A stretch of 64,000 bases of DNA from Halopelagius longus (lineage in GTDB: Archaea > Halobacteriota > Halobacteria > Halobacteriales > Haloferacaceae), in the NCBI RefSeq assembly GCF_900100875.1, contig NZ_FNKQ01000002.1, positions 496,001 to 560,000 on the forward strand. Direction: 5' to 3'. The notes under the pieces were generated by a model. It had not been told where the DNA came from, did not search any database, and worked only from the letters and a program-made list of their open reading frames with translations. Positions 53,158 through 61,044 of the stretch are shown here, piece by piece. A program made the translations under genes and the position numbers. Positions within the stretch are counted from its first letter, which is position 1; every line of letters begins with the position of its first letter.

Positions 53158-53168
53158 CTTCGTTTTTT
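53158..53168 (+). terminator. T-tract terminator after the KaiC-like gene
   Basis: The sequence CTTCGTTTTTTCG begins seven bases after the stop codon, with six T at 53163-53168. A U-rich run like this is the usual haloarchaeal termination signal. No strong stem precedes it. Confidence 0.45.
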
Positions 53169-53326
53169 CGTCCGCGTCACGACGCTTCGGAGCGTCGAGC
53201 CGGTCGTTCGCTCGAACGCCGCGAGTCGACGGACCGGCCGTCGCGCCGTCGCGTCCGCTCCGCTATCGGGCGTGGAAAATGAAAGAAGTCGAGTAGTCGT
53301 TGCCGATACCGAAGAGGTGGACGAAC

Positions 53327-53929
53327 TTAGAGTTCGACCGGCTGACCCTGGCTCTTGCCCGCGAGCTGCTGGGGCATCGTCAGCATGACCTGCGTCGTGC
53401 CGCCCGTTCGGCTGGTGATCTCGAGACGGACCTGTTCGCCCGTGTTGAGTCCACCGTCACCGCTCTCGATAGCCGACGTGTTGAGTTTGACCTCGTAGCG
53501 GTCGTTCATGCTGTTGAGAACGCCGAAGGAACCGTCGTCGTCAGTGACCTTCTGGAGCGCGAAGTACTCCCCGTCGGCGGTCTTGTCGGTCGAGTTCGTC
53601 ACCGTCTGTACCTCGGAGTCGCTGAGGTACTTTATGGACGTCTGGTCCATGTCGACGCTGCTGGAACCGGCGGCCAGACGGACGGTCATCGTGATGTTTG
53701 CGATGTCCGTGTTGTTACCGACCGTACCGTGGGTGTTCAGAACCTCGACGCGGTTCGTGACCTTGTTGACGCTTTCCTGACCCGCATCCTCGGCAGTCGC
53801 CTGGAGGAAGCCGGCCGTGTTCACGAGGACGCCCGCCGCGATCGCCGCGACGAGAACCATCGCGATGAACACGATGAGCGTACCGATACCGACCTGACCG
53901 CGATCTTCTTCGTTGAATATGTTTTTCAT
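53327..53929 (-). CDS. Archaellin (second of tandem pair)
   Basis: A 200-residue filament subunit. The class III signal peptide ends in DRGQVGIG, where the archaellin peptidase cuts after the glycine, and the following hydrophobic helix [20 protein letters not shown] forms the filament core. The C-terminal end ([20 protein letters not shown]) is nearly identical to the first archaellin. Four N-glycosylation sequons are visible. A GGAG motif eight bases before its ATG and a 12-base gap show that it is the second gene of a two-archaellin operon. Confidence 0.95.
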   Translation of the reverse strand: MKNIFNEEDRGQVGIGTLIVFIAMVLVAAIAAGVLVNTAGFLQATAEDAGQESVNKVTNRVEVLNTHGTVGNNTDIANITMTVRLAAGSSSVDMDQTSIKYLSDSEVQTVTNSTDKTADGEYFALQKVTDDDGSFGVLNSMNDRYEVKLNTSAIESGDGGLNTGEQVRLEITSRTGGTTQVMLTMPQQLAGKSQGQPVEL

Positions 53930-53941
53930 GTCAATTACTCC

Positions 53942-54613
53942 TTAGAGGGGAACCGGGTCGTCGTCGCTCTGGCCCGCGAGCTGCTGGGGCATCGTCAGGA
54001 TGACCTGCGTGGAGCCACCGGACCGGCTCGTAATCTCGAGCTTGACCGAGTCGCCGGTCGAGACACCCGCGCCGTTCTGCTCGACGACGGACGTGTTGAT
54101 GATGAGCTCGTAGCGGTCGGCCTGACTGTTCAGAACGGGGTACGACGCGTCGTCGTCGTCGTTGAGCGCGTACGCCGTGAACTCGGTGTGGTTGAGACCT
54201 TCGTTAGCACCGGTGGAGTTGTACTTGTGGACAGCTCCGAGCTCGGTCCCGTTGTTACTCGTCGAGTTCTTGTAGACGAGGTTCTTCGCCGTAGATCCGC
54301 TCACGTACTTTATCGACGTGTCTTCGAGCGACACACTACCGGACCCGGCGGCCAGACGGACAGTCAGGTTGAGACTGTCGACGGCCAGGCCGTTACTGGT
54401 GTCGTTGACCATACCGTGCTTACTGACGACGTCGACACGGTTGGTTACCTTATTCACACTTTCCTGTCCAGCATCCTGCGCAGTCGCCTGGAGGAAGCCG
54501 GCCGTGTTCACGAGGACGCCCGCCGCGATCGCTGCGACGAGGACCATCGCGATGAACACGATGAGAGTTCCGATACCGACCTGACCGCGGTCGGCGTTGT
54601 TTTCTTCGAACAT
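53942..54613 (-). CDS. Archaellin (first of tandem pair)
   Basis: A 223-residue subunit with the processing site DRGQVGIG and the same core helix as its partner. The central surface domain differs and is longer, with about seven N-x-S/T sequons (NDT, NLT, NST, NGT, NST, NHT, NTS) against four in the partner, suggesting heavier glycosylation. Promoter geometry predicts a leader of about 55 nt with a weak GGAG motif. Confidence 0.95.
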   Translation of the reverse strand: MFEENNADRGQVGIGTLIVFIAMVLVAAIAAGVLVNTAGFLQATAQDAGQESVNKVTNRVDVVSKHGMVNDTSNGLAVDSLNLTVRLAAGSGSVSLEDTSIKYVSGSTAKNLVYKNSTSNNGTELGAVHKYNSTGANEGLNHTEFTAYALNDDDDASYPVLNSQADRYELIINTSVVEQNGAGVSTGDSVKLEITSRSGGSTQVILTMPQQLAGQSDDDPVPL

Positions 54614-54693
54614 GGGTTAGTTATCTCCAAATCGGTCCTCCACCCCCTCGCCGGAGGTGAAGACCTACGATGCTGAAAATCATCGTATCCTAC

Positions 54694-54727
54694 ATAACGG
54701 TACGGGCCCGATTTTCGGAGATGATAA
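54694..54727 (-). promoter_or_regulatory. Motility operator and promoter of the archaellin operon
   Basis: On the minus strand TATCA-TCTC-CGAAA (54727-54714) is a weaker version of the motility element, the right half matching TGATA at three of five bases. The box GTTATG begins 19 bp after the right half-site (54699), the same spacing as at the other sites. The flank AAATCGGGCC also resembles the others. Confidence 0.55.
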
Positions 54728-54861
54728 TCGGGGGCGTGTGCGTCGAATTAATGAAATACTACGCGCACGCGGGCGAATGAAGAATTACAATGGAGTGAGA
54801 GCAGGTAGCACGCGGCGAGACCTCTCTACGAACGTGGGGCAGAGTCGAATACGCTGAAGAA

Positions 54862-55200
54862 TCAGTCGTGTGCGATCTGACGCCAGACGTCGTCGAGTTT
54901 GTTTTTCACCTCGGGTCGTTCCGTCACGGCGACGTTGTAGTCGTCCTCGTCGAAGCTGATGACTATCTTGTCCACCTCGCGCCGGTAGACGTTCGTCCGG
55001 CGGTGTTCGTCAGAGAGGACCCTGTCGTGAAGTTCCAGAAGGCCGGCGGCGGTGAGTTCCTCGATGCGACGGTAGCACGTCGCGATCGGGATGTCGAGCA
55101 TCTCGCTGAACTCCTGCGCCGAGTGCGGTTCGTCCGCGGCGCGTAAGATGTCCGGGTTGTATTCGTTGCCCAACGCTGCAAGGGTCCTGTCAGACTCCAT
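54862..55200 (-). CDS. Winged-helix transcriptional regulator beside the archaellins
   Basis: A 112-residue DNA-binding protein of the ArsR-like winged-helix type. The helix-turn-helix is around HSAQEFSEMLDIPIATCYRR, with a wing ending near LSDEHRRTNVYRREVDKIVI. There are no metal-site cysteines of the classical ArsR kind. Its place between archaellins and taxis genes makes it the best local candidate for controlling the motility operator; it may be related to EarA, the euryarchaeal archaellum regulator, but I cannot confirm that. Confidence 0.82.
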   Translation of the reverse strand: MESDRTLAALGNEYNPDILRAADEPHSAQEFSEMLDIPIATCYRRIEELTAAGLLELHDRVLSDEHRRTNVYRREVDKIVISFDEDDYNVAVTERPEVKNKLDDVWRQIAHD

Positions 55201-55278
55201 AGATGGGGGTAGGTCTGTCGTGAGTCCATGTGAATGTGTTGGTTACCAGTATGACTCGAAGTCGAAAACGTCGCCCGA

Positions 55279-55295
55279 GTTATCGGGTGGATAAC
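55279..55295. promoter_or_regulatory. Palindrome between the winged-helix gene and the 191-aa gene
   Basis: GTTATC-GGGTG-GATAAC is a perfect 6-bp inverted repeat with a 5-bp spacer, placed near the middle of a divergent intergenic region. It shares the TATC/GATA core with the motility operators but has a different spacer, so it may be an autoregulatory site. Confidence 0.4.
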
Positions 55296-55368
55296 CGTCA
55301 GGCCTCGGACATCAATCAGCTGAACTGTCAGCGATGGGCTTAATATTCCCCCGCCGGGACCAAGCATC

Positions 55369-55944
55369 ATGGCTCCCGGAAATCCGCCCGAAGACAGAAG
55401 CCGTCGCCGCCGGGAGGAGGAGGGCGTCATCGGCCCGAACGAACTCGACTACTCGGACGACGAACGCGTCGCCCAGATTCGAGACGGTCGGTACGTCGTC
55501 GCCACGGACAACGACGAGAAACCGCGCGTGGACGAAGAGGAGTCACCGCCCAGAGAGGCCGAGGAGGAACGCACCCTCGAAGAACGCGGGAACTTCGCGA
55601 AGCAGCAGATGGCGCGGTACGTCTCGGACAAGGGTTCGAGTCACGGCATCGCCGTCACCGCGTCGTTCGGCGGGCGGGTCGCCCAACGCGAACGGTTCTC
55701 CGACGACATCGCGACGGCGTTCGGCGACGTCGTCCAGTGGTACGCCGACCAAGTCGACGCCGACGCGACGCCCCAGGAGGTGTTGGGCATCCTCCTTTTG
55801 GCCTCCGACACCGACGTCGCGTTCCCGACCAAAGTTCTCGCCCCCGTCCTGCGAACGCACGGCCTCACGACGGACGACTCCATCGGCGAGTTAGTCGAGG
55901 CGTTGGGCAGTGACGGACTGCAGATACCCCCGGAGAATCGCTAA
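55369..55944 (+). CDS. Conserved-looking 191-aa protein of the motility island, unknown function
   Basis: A hydrophilic protein with a charged, disordered N terminus (residues 1-75) and a folded C-terminal half: FAKQQMARYVSDKG, SFGGRVAQRERFSDD, VVQWYADQVDADATPQEV and PTKVLAPVLRTHGL. No catalytic motif or signal peptide is seen. A TTAATA box 29 bp before the ATG supports leaderless expression. A poor half-match to the motility operator lies near 55312-55325, so regulation with the island is possible but unproven. Confidence 0.7.
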   Translation: MAPGNPPEDRSRRRREEEGVIGPNELDYSDDERVAQIRDGRYVVATDNDEKPRVDEEESPPREAEEERTLEERGNFAKQQMARYVSDKGSSHGIAVTASFGGRVAQRERFSDDIATAFGDVVQWYADQVDADATPQEVLGILLLASDTDVAFPTKVLAPVLRTHGLTTDDSIGELVEALGSDGLQIPPENR

Positions 55945-56001
55945 TCGCGCTACCGGGACGCGGCGGGCGGGAGCGGGCGGCGTACCGACGCGGACGCACC
56001 C

Positions 56002-56035
56002 TATCAACGCTGATAATAGGGAGCGAGGGTTTATA
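56002..56035 (+). promoter_or_regulatory. Motility operator and promoter of cheY-cheC
   Basis: TATCA-ACGC-TGATA (56002-56015) is a perfect inverted repeat. The TTTATA box begins at 56030, 19 bp after the start of the right half-site, and the cheY ATG follows 31 bp later, so the transcript is leaderless. The opposite direction has no box at 19 bp. Confidence 0.8.
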
Positions 56036-56060
56036 GACCGTTTCTCGGAACAGTCTCTCC

Positions 56061-56429
56061 ATGGCAAGCACCGTACTGGTTGTGGACGACTCGGCGTTCA
56101 TGCGGAACCTGCTGAAGCAGTTGCTCGACGGAGAGCACGAAGTAGTTGGGGAAGCCGAGAACGGCGTCGAAGCCGTCGAACTCTACCGAGAACTCGGGCC
56201 CGACGTCGTGACGATGGACGTCGTGATGCCCATCAGAAATGGAATCGAAGCGACGACAGAGATCAAGTCGATGGACTCCTCGGCGTCGGTCATCATGTGC
56301 ACCTCCGTCGGACAGGAAGAGAAGATGCGCGAGGCGGTCGAAGCGGGCGCAGACGGGTACATCACGAAACCCTTCCAGAAGCCCAACGTCCTCCAAGCCA
56401 TCGACGACGTGGTGAGCGTCGAGGCATGA
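56061..56429 (+). CDS. cheY: Chemotaxis response regulator CheY
   Basis: A 122-residue single receiver domain. Asp9-Asp10, acceptor Asp53 (TMDVVMP), Thr81 and Lys103 (ITKPF) are all in place. CheY-P carries the signal from CheA to the archaellum, in archaea through CheF. Its start is leaderless and its stop overlaps the cheC start as ATGA. Confidence 0.97.
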   Translation: MASTVLVVDDSAFMRNLLKQLLDGEHEVVGEAENGVEAVELYRELGPDVVTMDVVMPIRNGIEATTEIKSMDSSASVIMCTSVGQEEKMREAVEAGADGYITKPFQKPNVLQAIDDVVSVEA

Positions 56430-57616
56430 ATCTCGACGTCCAGTCGTTACGAACGTTCAGCCGGCTCGCCCACTCGGGCGCAGAGCGCGCCGCGGGGTCG
56501 CTCACGCAGTTGACCGGCGTCGAAACGTCCGTCAACGTCACCAAGATCGAAGTGAGCACGCGCGGCGACGTCGAACGAGAGTTCGTCGAACAGGACCTCG
56601 TCAGCGTCCACATCGGATTCAACGGCGGTATCGACGGGCGGACCGTGCTCGCGTTCGACCGTGACAAGGCGGTCGAACTCGTCGACGTCCTCGTTCCGGG
56701 GGCCGCGGAACAGCCCGACGGAGAGATGGCGACGAGCGGACTGAAAGAGCTCGGTAACATCATGCTCGGCGGCTTCATCGACGGCTGGGCCGACTTCCTC
56801 GAAACGTCGATAGACATCACGACGCCGACGTTCGTCGACGTGGAGAGTCAAGGCGCGTTGGACGACATCACGGGCGATTCCGGGTTCGAGATGGACACCG
56901 GCGAGGACCACGTCCTCGCGTTCCGGAACCAACTCGAGACCGCAGACGAGAAGGTCAACTTCCAGATCTACATGCTCCCGACCCACGATTCCATCGAGAC
57001 TATCTCGACTATCGCCGGGTCGGAGGGGAAGACGGTGCCCGTCGAATCGTTCACCTCCTTCTCCGAGATGATCACGGACGGCGCGGAGCAGGCCTCGGAG
57101 GACCTGACGGCGATGACCGGAAGCGACACGACGGTCGAAGTGAGTCGCCTCAGTTTCGTCCCCATCGAAGCCGTTCCGATGGAACTCACGGAGGAGACCC
57201 GCCTCGGCGTCGTGTTGGAGTTCGAGGGGTTGCCGTCCGGCTACATCGCGATTCTGTTCGACGAGGAGTCGGCGGACAACCTCGCGGAGTCGCTCATGCC
57301 GGGAATGGAGGCGGACGCGGCGATGCGCCAAAGCGCGATTCAGGAGATAGGCAACATCACCACGTCGGGGTTCCTCGACGGGTGGGCGAACGCGCTCGAG
57401 ACGACGATAGAGATTTCGCCGCCGACGTACGTCGAAGACCTCGGCTCGGCGATAATCGACCCGCTCGCCACCGAGCTCGCACAGTCGCAGGAACACGCGT
57501 TCCTCATCGACTCGACCATCGTCACCGACGACGACGAGTTCACGTGCGACATCTACGCCCTCCCGAACGAAGCGCAACTCCGCGAGGCGCTCAATCGCCT
57601 TGCGGCGGAAGCGTAA
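56426..57616 (+). CDS. cheC: CheY phosphatase CheC, long two-repeat form
   Basis: A 396-residue CheC, about twice the usual length, made of two related CheC-like repeats. Each repeat has one complete phosphatase motif S-x3-E-x2-N-x22-P: SGLKELGNIMLGG in the first and SAIQEIGNITTSG in the second. Other helices of the same type (around SGAERAAGSLTQL and GAEQASEDLTAM) are degenerate. It dephosphorylates CheY and binds CheD. The start overlaps cheY. Confidence 0.93.
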   Translation: MNLDVQSLRTFSRLAHSGAERAAGSLTQLTGVETSVNVTKIEVSTRGDVEREFVEQDLVSVHIGFNGGIDGRTVLAFDRDKAVELVDVLVPGAAEQPDGEMATSGLKELGNIMLGGFIDGWADFLETSIDITTPTFVDVESQGALDDITGDSGFEMDTGEDHVLAFRNQLETADEKVNFQIYMLPTHDSIETISTIAGSEGKTVPVESFTSFSEMITDGAEQASEDLTAMTGSDTTVEVSRLSFVPIEAVPMELTEETRLGVVLEFEGLPSGYIAILFDEESADNLAESLMPGMEADAAMRQSAIQEIGNITTSGFLDGWANALETTIEISPPTYVEDLGSAIIDPLATELAQSQEHAFLIDSTIVTDDDEFTCDIYALPNEAQLREALNRLAAEA

Positions 57617-57623
57617 CTCGCGT

Positions 57624-57639
57624 CGGGGGCGAACCCCCG
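57624..57639 (+). promoter_or_regulatory. GC hairpin between cheC and cheD
   Basis: CGGGGG-CGAA-CCCCCG is a perfect stem of six G-C pairs with a CGAA loop, placed 8 bases after the cheC stop and 46 bases before the cheD start. No T-tract follows, so it is not a normal terminator; mRNA processing or attenuation between the genes is possible. Confidence 0.4.
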
Positions 57640-57685
57640 GCTCACCACCGGGAACCGTCCTCGTCGTGACGTCCGACAAACCACT

Positions 57686-58195
57686 ATGAAAGTATACACG
57701 AGCGAGACGCAGAGTACGCACCGGACGAAGGAGCGAATCAAAGTCGGCATCGCGGACTTCGCCGTCGGAACCGGCGAGACGACCCTCGTAACGAGCGGGC
57801 TCGGTTCCTGCGTCGGCATCGCGGTGTTCGACGCCCAGCAGTCCGTCGGCGGCCTCGCGCACGCGATGTTACCGACCGCCGACGGCGACGAGAACGACGC
57901 GAAGTACGTCGACACCGCCGTCCCGGCGCTCGTCGGGGCGATGGAGAAAGAGGGGGCCGTTCCCGGCAACCTCCGGGCGAAGCTGGCGGGCGGTGCGACG
58001 ATGTTCGAGTTCACGTCGGCCGAAGAGAGCATCGGCGACAGGAACGTGGTCGCGGCGCGCGACACGTTGGATTCGCTCGATATCCCGCTCGTCGCCGAAG
58101 ACGTCGGCGGCGACTACGGCCGTTCGCTCCAGTTTTCCGTCCGCTCCGCCGACCTCCGCGTTCGGAGCGCGAACGCCGGCGTAAGCACTCTCTGA
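57686..58195 (+). CDS. cheD: Chemotaxis glutamine deamidase CheD
   Basis: A 169-residue enzyme that deamidates glutamines on transducers and binds CheC. The catalytic residues correspond to T. maritima CheD with an offset of 15: Thr36, Cys42 (GLGSCVGIAVFD) and His59 (GGLAHAMLP). No own motility operator is visible, so it is probably read from the cheY promoter. Confidence 0.95.
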   Translation: MKVYTSETQSTHRTKERIKVGIADFAVGTGETTLVTSGLGSCVGIAVFDAQQSVGGLAHAMLPTADGDENDAKYVDTAVPALVGAMEKEGAVPGNLRAKLAGGATMFEFTSAEESIGDRNVVAARDTLDSLDIPLVAEDVGGDYGRSLQFSVRSADLRVRSANAGVSTL

Positions 58196-58226
58196 TAACG
58201 AGAAATCGCACGACTGCGCCGGTTGT

Positions 58227-58260
58227 TATCTCAGATGATATCCGGATCCCCGGATTTATA
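58227..58260 (+). promoter_or_regulatory. Motility operator and promoter of the transducer gene
   Basis: TATCT-CAGA-TGATA covers 58227-58240. TTTATA begins at 58255, again 19 bp after the start of the right half-site, and the ATG follows 31 bp later (leaderless). Confidence 0.78.
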
Positions 58261-58285
58261 CGTTCACTGACGCGACGCGATTATC

Positions 58286-60871
58286 ATGATTACTCTCCGC
58301 ACAGCGGTCGGTGGCGTCGGCCGCCGACTGGGACTGGTCGCCGACCGCATCGGGTCGCTCGCGCCCGAGCGGATTCGGCGGAGCTACGCGCGTAAGTTGG
58401 CCGCGCTCTTTCTCGTCGTCCTCCTTTTGTTCGCCGGGTTCGCGGCGATGGAGTACCGAGCCGTCTCCGAGAAGGTCCACGCCAACGAACAGGAGGAGCT
58501 CCAACAGACCGCCGAACTGCAGGCGACGCAGCTCGGCGAGTGGATGAGCCAACGCCGCGAGACGGCCCGGATGCTCTCGGCGTACGGCATCTACGACCAG
58601 CACGAATCGCTCGTCAGCGAGCGGTTGACTCGCGAGGTGGACAAGCTTCCGGCCGGCTACCGGGCCATCCACTACGTGGACACGAACAGCGGGAAAGTCG
58701 TGGCCAGCTCCGACGAGTCCGCCGTGGGAACGACGCCGTGGAAGGGGACGGACCTCGTCGCGTCCGCGGGGTCGTCGTTCTCCCAAAACGTCGTCCGGTC
58801 GTCCCCGTACGCCTCTCGGTCGGGCGAGCGAGTCATCGCGTTCGCGTCCGGAGTCCAGACGCGCCCCGCGCGCGCCATCGTCGTGACCGCCGACGTGTCG
58901 GCGTTGGAGAGCAGGCTCGACACCTCCGTCGAGGGGTCGTTCGTCCGCGTCGTCTCGACGGACGGCGACGTGATGTTCGACGGAAGCGGCGCGGAGTCGC
59001 CGTCGCTCAGGTCCGACGGGGAACTGCTCTCTCTCGCCCAGAGCGGCAAGAGCGGCGTGACGGAGCGTCCGGCCGACGACTCGATGGACGAGAAACACCT
59101 GCTCGCGTACGCGCCGACGGGCGAGGGGTCGGTCGTCCTCGTGTACGCGCCGACGCGGACGGCGTACGGCCTCCAACACACCGTCGGGACGCACGTCTTC
59201 CTCATCGTCGGCCTCGCCGTCGTCTCCCTCGCCGGAGTCGGGGGCGTCCTCCGCCGGAACACGGTGACGCCGCTGAACCGACTCAACTCGACCGTAGACC
59301 GACTGCGGGCGGGCGAACTCGACGCGAGCGTCGAATCGAGCCGAGACGACGAGTTCGGCGACGTGTTCGCGGGCATCGCGCAGATGCGCGACGACCTCCG
59401 GGACCAACGGGCGGACGCCGAGGCGTACCGCGAGGTGATGGAGCGCACCGCCGACGGCGACCTGACCGCCCGGATGGACGAGGAGAGCCGTTCGCAGGAG
59501 ATGTCCACCATCGCCGAGGCGTTCAACGACATGATGGACGAACTGTCCGCGACGGTGCGTCGGGTCTCGCAGTTCGGCGAGGACGTGGCCGAACTCGGGC
59601 GGGAAGTCGCGGCGAGCACGGACGAGGTGAGCGAGCGGAGCAGAGCGGTGAGCGAGTCCATCGAACAGATATCCGCCGGGGCCGCCCAGCAGTCGTCGGG
59701 CATCGCGCAGGTGTCCGAAGAGATGGACGACCTCTCGGCGTCCATCCAGCAGATAGCCTCCGCCGCGGACGAACTCGCCACGCTCTCCGAGGAGACGGCG
59801 GAACGCGCCCACGGCGGGGCCGACGCCGCGACGGACGCCCTCGACGGGATGGACGACATCCGCGCGGAGACCGAACGCACCGTCGAGGAGATAGAGCGAC
59901 TCGACGGTCATCTCCGCGAGATAGAGGCCGTGGTCGGAGTCATCTCCGACGTGGCCGAGCAGACGAACATCCTCGCGTTGAACGCGGAGATAGAGGCCGC
60001 CCGCGCGGGCGAGGCCGGCGAGGGGTTCGCCGTCGTCTCCCACGAGGTGAAATCGCTCGCCGAGGAGACCCAAGAGTCCGCTTCGGAGATATCGGCCCTC
60101 GTCGAGGACATCGCCGAACAGAGACAGCGCGTCGTCCGGCGCGTCGAACGGATGCAGGAGGGCGTCCGGTCCGGCGCGGAGGACGTCGAAGGAGCGCTCG
60201 ATTCCCTCGACGACATCGTCGTCCGCGTCGAGGAGACGAACGACAGCGTGTTGGAGATAACCGACGCGACCGGCGGACAGGCCTCCTCCTCCCAAGAGGT
60301 GCTGTCGATGGCGGACGACATCGCCAGCATCGCGGAGGAGATGACCGCCGAGGCGGGTGCCGTCGCCGAGACCGCCGAGGAGCAGACGGCGACGGTGGAC
60401 GACGTGAACGAGCAGATGCAGTCGCTCTCGACGGACACCGACCGACTCGTGACGATGCTCGACCGCTTCGAGGTTGCGGGGTCCGACGGGCGACCCGACG
60501 CGGCGGCCGACGGCGAACGTTCGCTCCGTGAGGAACCGACCGGCGGGGACCGGACGTCCGAGGAGGCGCCCGCCGTCGGGACCGAACCGGACGCCGGCGA
60601 CGAATCGGGGTCGGACGGCGACCCGCCGTCCGCCGACGAACCGGCGTCCGACGCCGAGGCCGAGTCCGGATTCGAATTCGACTCGGTGACCGCCTCCGAC
60701 GGCGACGCCGAACCGTCGGACGGCGACGAGCAGTCGGAGGCGACCGATGCGGAGAGCGATTTCGCCGCCCCGGATGGCGACGACTCCACCGTCGCCGACG
60801 CCGCCGAGGAGAGTGAGACGGAGGCGACGGCGCGTCCGACGCCCGACGGCGGTCACGCTGACGACGACTGA
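58286..60871 (+). CDS. Halobacterial transducer (methyl-accepting chemotaxis protein)
   Basis: An 861-residue membrane receptor. Helix 1 lies at about residues 38-56 and helix 2 at 302-322; the roughly 245 residues between them form an extracellular sensor of the Cache type ([19 protein letters not shown] ... [15 protein letters not shown]). Two HAMP-like segments follow (about 324-375 and 400-445). The signalling hairpin tip is near residues 550-600 ([20 protein letters not shown]). The last 125 residues are an acidic low-complexity tail. The ligand is unknown. Confidence 0.95.
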   Translation: MITLRTAVGGVGRRLGLVADRIGSLAPERIRRSYARKLAALFLVVLLLFAGFAAMEYRAVSEKVHANEQEELQQTAELQATQLGEWMSQRRETARMLSAYGIYDQHESLVSERLTREVDKLPAGYRAIHYVDTNSGKVVASSDESAVGTTPWKGTDLVASAGSSFSQNVVRSSPYASRSGERVIAFASGVQTRPARAIVVTADVSALESRLDTSVEGSFVRVVSTDGDVMFDGSGAESPSLRSDGELLSLAQSGKSGVTERPADDSMDEKHLLAYAPTGEGSVVLVYAPTRTAYGLQHTVGTHVFLIVGLAVVSLAGVGGVLRRNTVTPLNRLNSTVDRLRAGELDASVESSRDDEFGDVFAGIAQMRDDLRDQRADAEAYREVMERTADGDLTARMDEESRSQEMSTIAEAFNDMMDELSATVRRVSQFGEDVAELGREVAASTDEVSERSRAVSESIEQISAGAAQQSSGIAQVSEEMDDLSASIQQIASAADELATLSEETAERAHGGADAATDALDGMDDIRAETERTVEEIERLDGHLREIEAVVGVISDVAEQTNILALNAEIEAARAGEAGEGFAVVSHEVKSLAEETQESASEISALVEDIAEQRQRVVRRVERMQEGVRSGAEDVEGALDSLDDIVVRVEETNDSVLEITDATGGQASSSQEVLSMADDIASIAEEMTAEAGAVAETAEEQTATVDDVNEQMQSLSTDTDRLVTMLDRFEVAGSDGRPDAAADGERSLREEPTGGDRTSEEAPAVGTEPDAGDESGSDGDPPSADEPASDAEAESGFEFDSVTASDGDAEPSDGDEQSEATDAESDFAAPDGDDSTVADAAEESETEATARPTPDGGHADDD

Positions 60872-60899
60872 ACGACTCTCGAACGCCTCCGACCCTAGT

Positions 60900-60933
60900 T
60901 ATCTGTTTTGATAATATCGGGGGCAGGTTTATC
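60900..60933 (+). promoter_or_regulatory. Motility operator and promoter of arlD
   Basis: TATCT-GTTT-TGATA covers 60900-60913. TTTATC begins at 60928, exactly 19 bp after the right half-site start. Transcription from near 60957 would leave a leader of about 88 nt before the arlD ATG. Confidence 0.78.
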
Positions 60934-61044
60934 CCGGTCCCGCGGATTGGCACTCACAACACGACGACGCCTTCCGTGACCGACGGGCGGCGTCTTTGCC
61001 GCGGCGCGTTCGACCGACGAACCGTCGTGAGCGAGGTGAGGCTG

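Noticed and set aside
58256-60856. An 866-codon open frame opposite the transducer gene
   Set aside because: It mirrors the transducer on the other strand, is full of Arg/Gly/Val low complexity, and has no motif. Long antisense frames are expected in GC-rich DNA with strong third-position bias.
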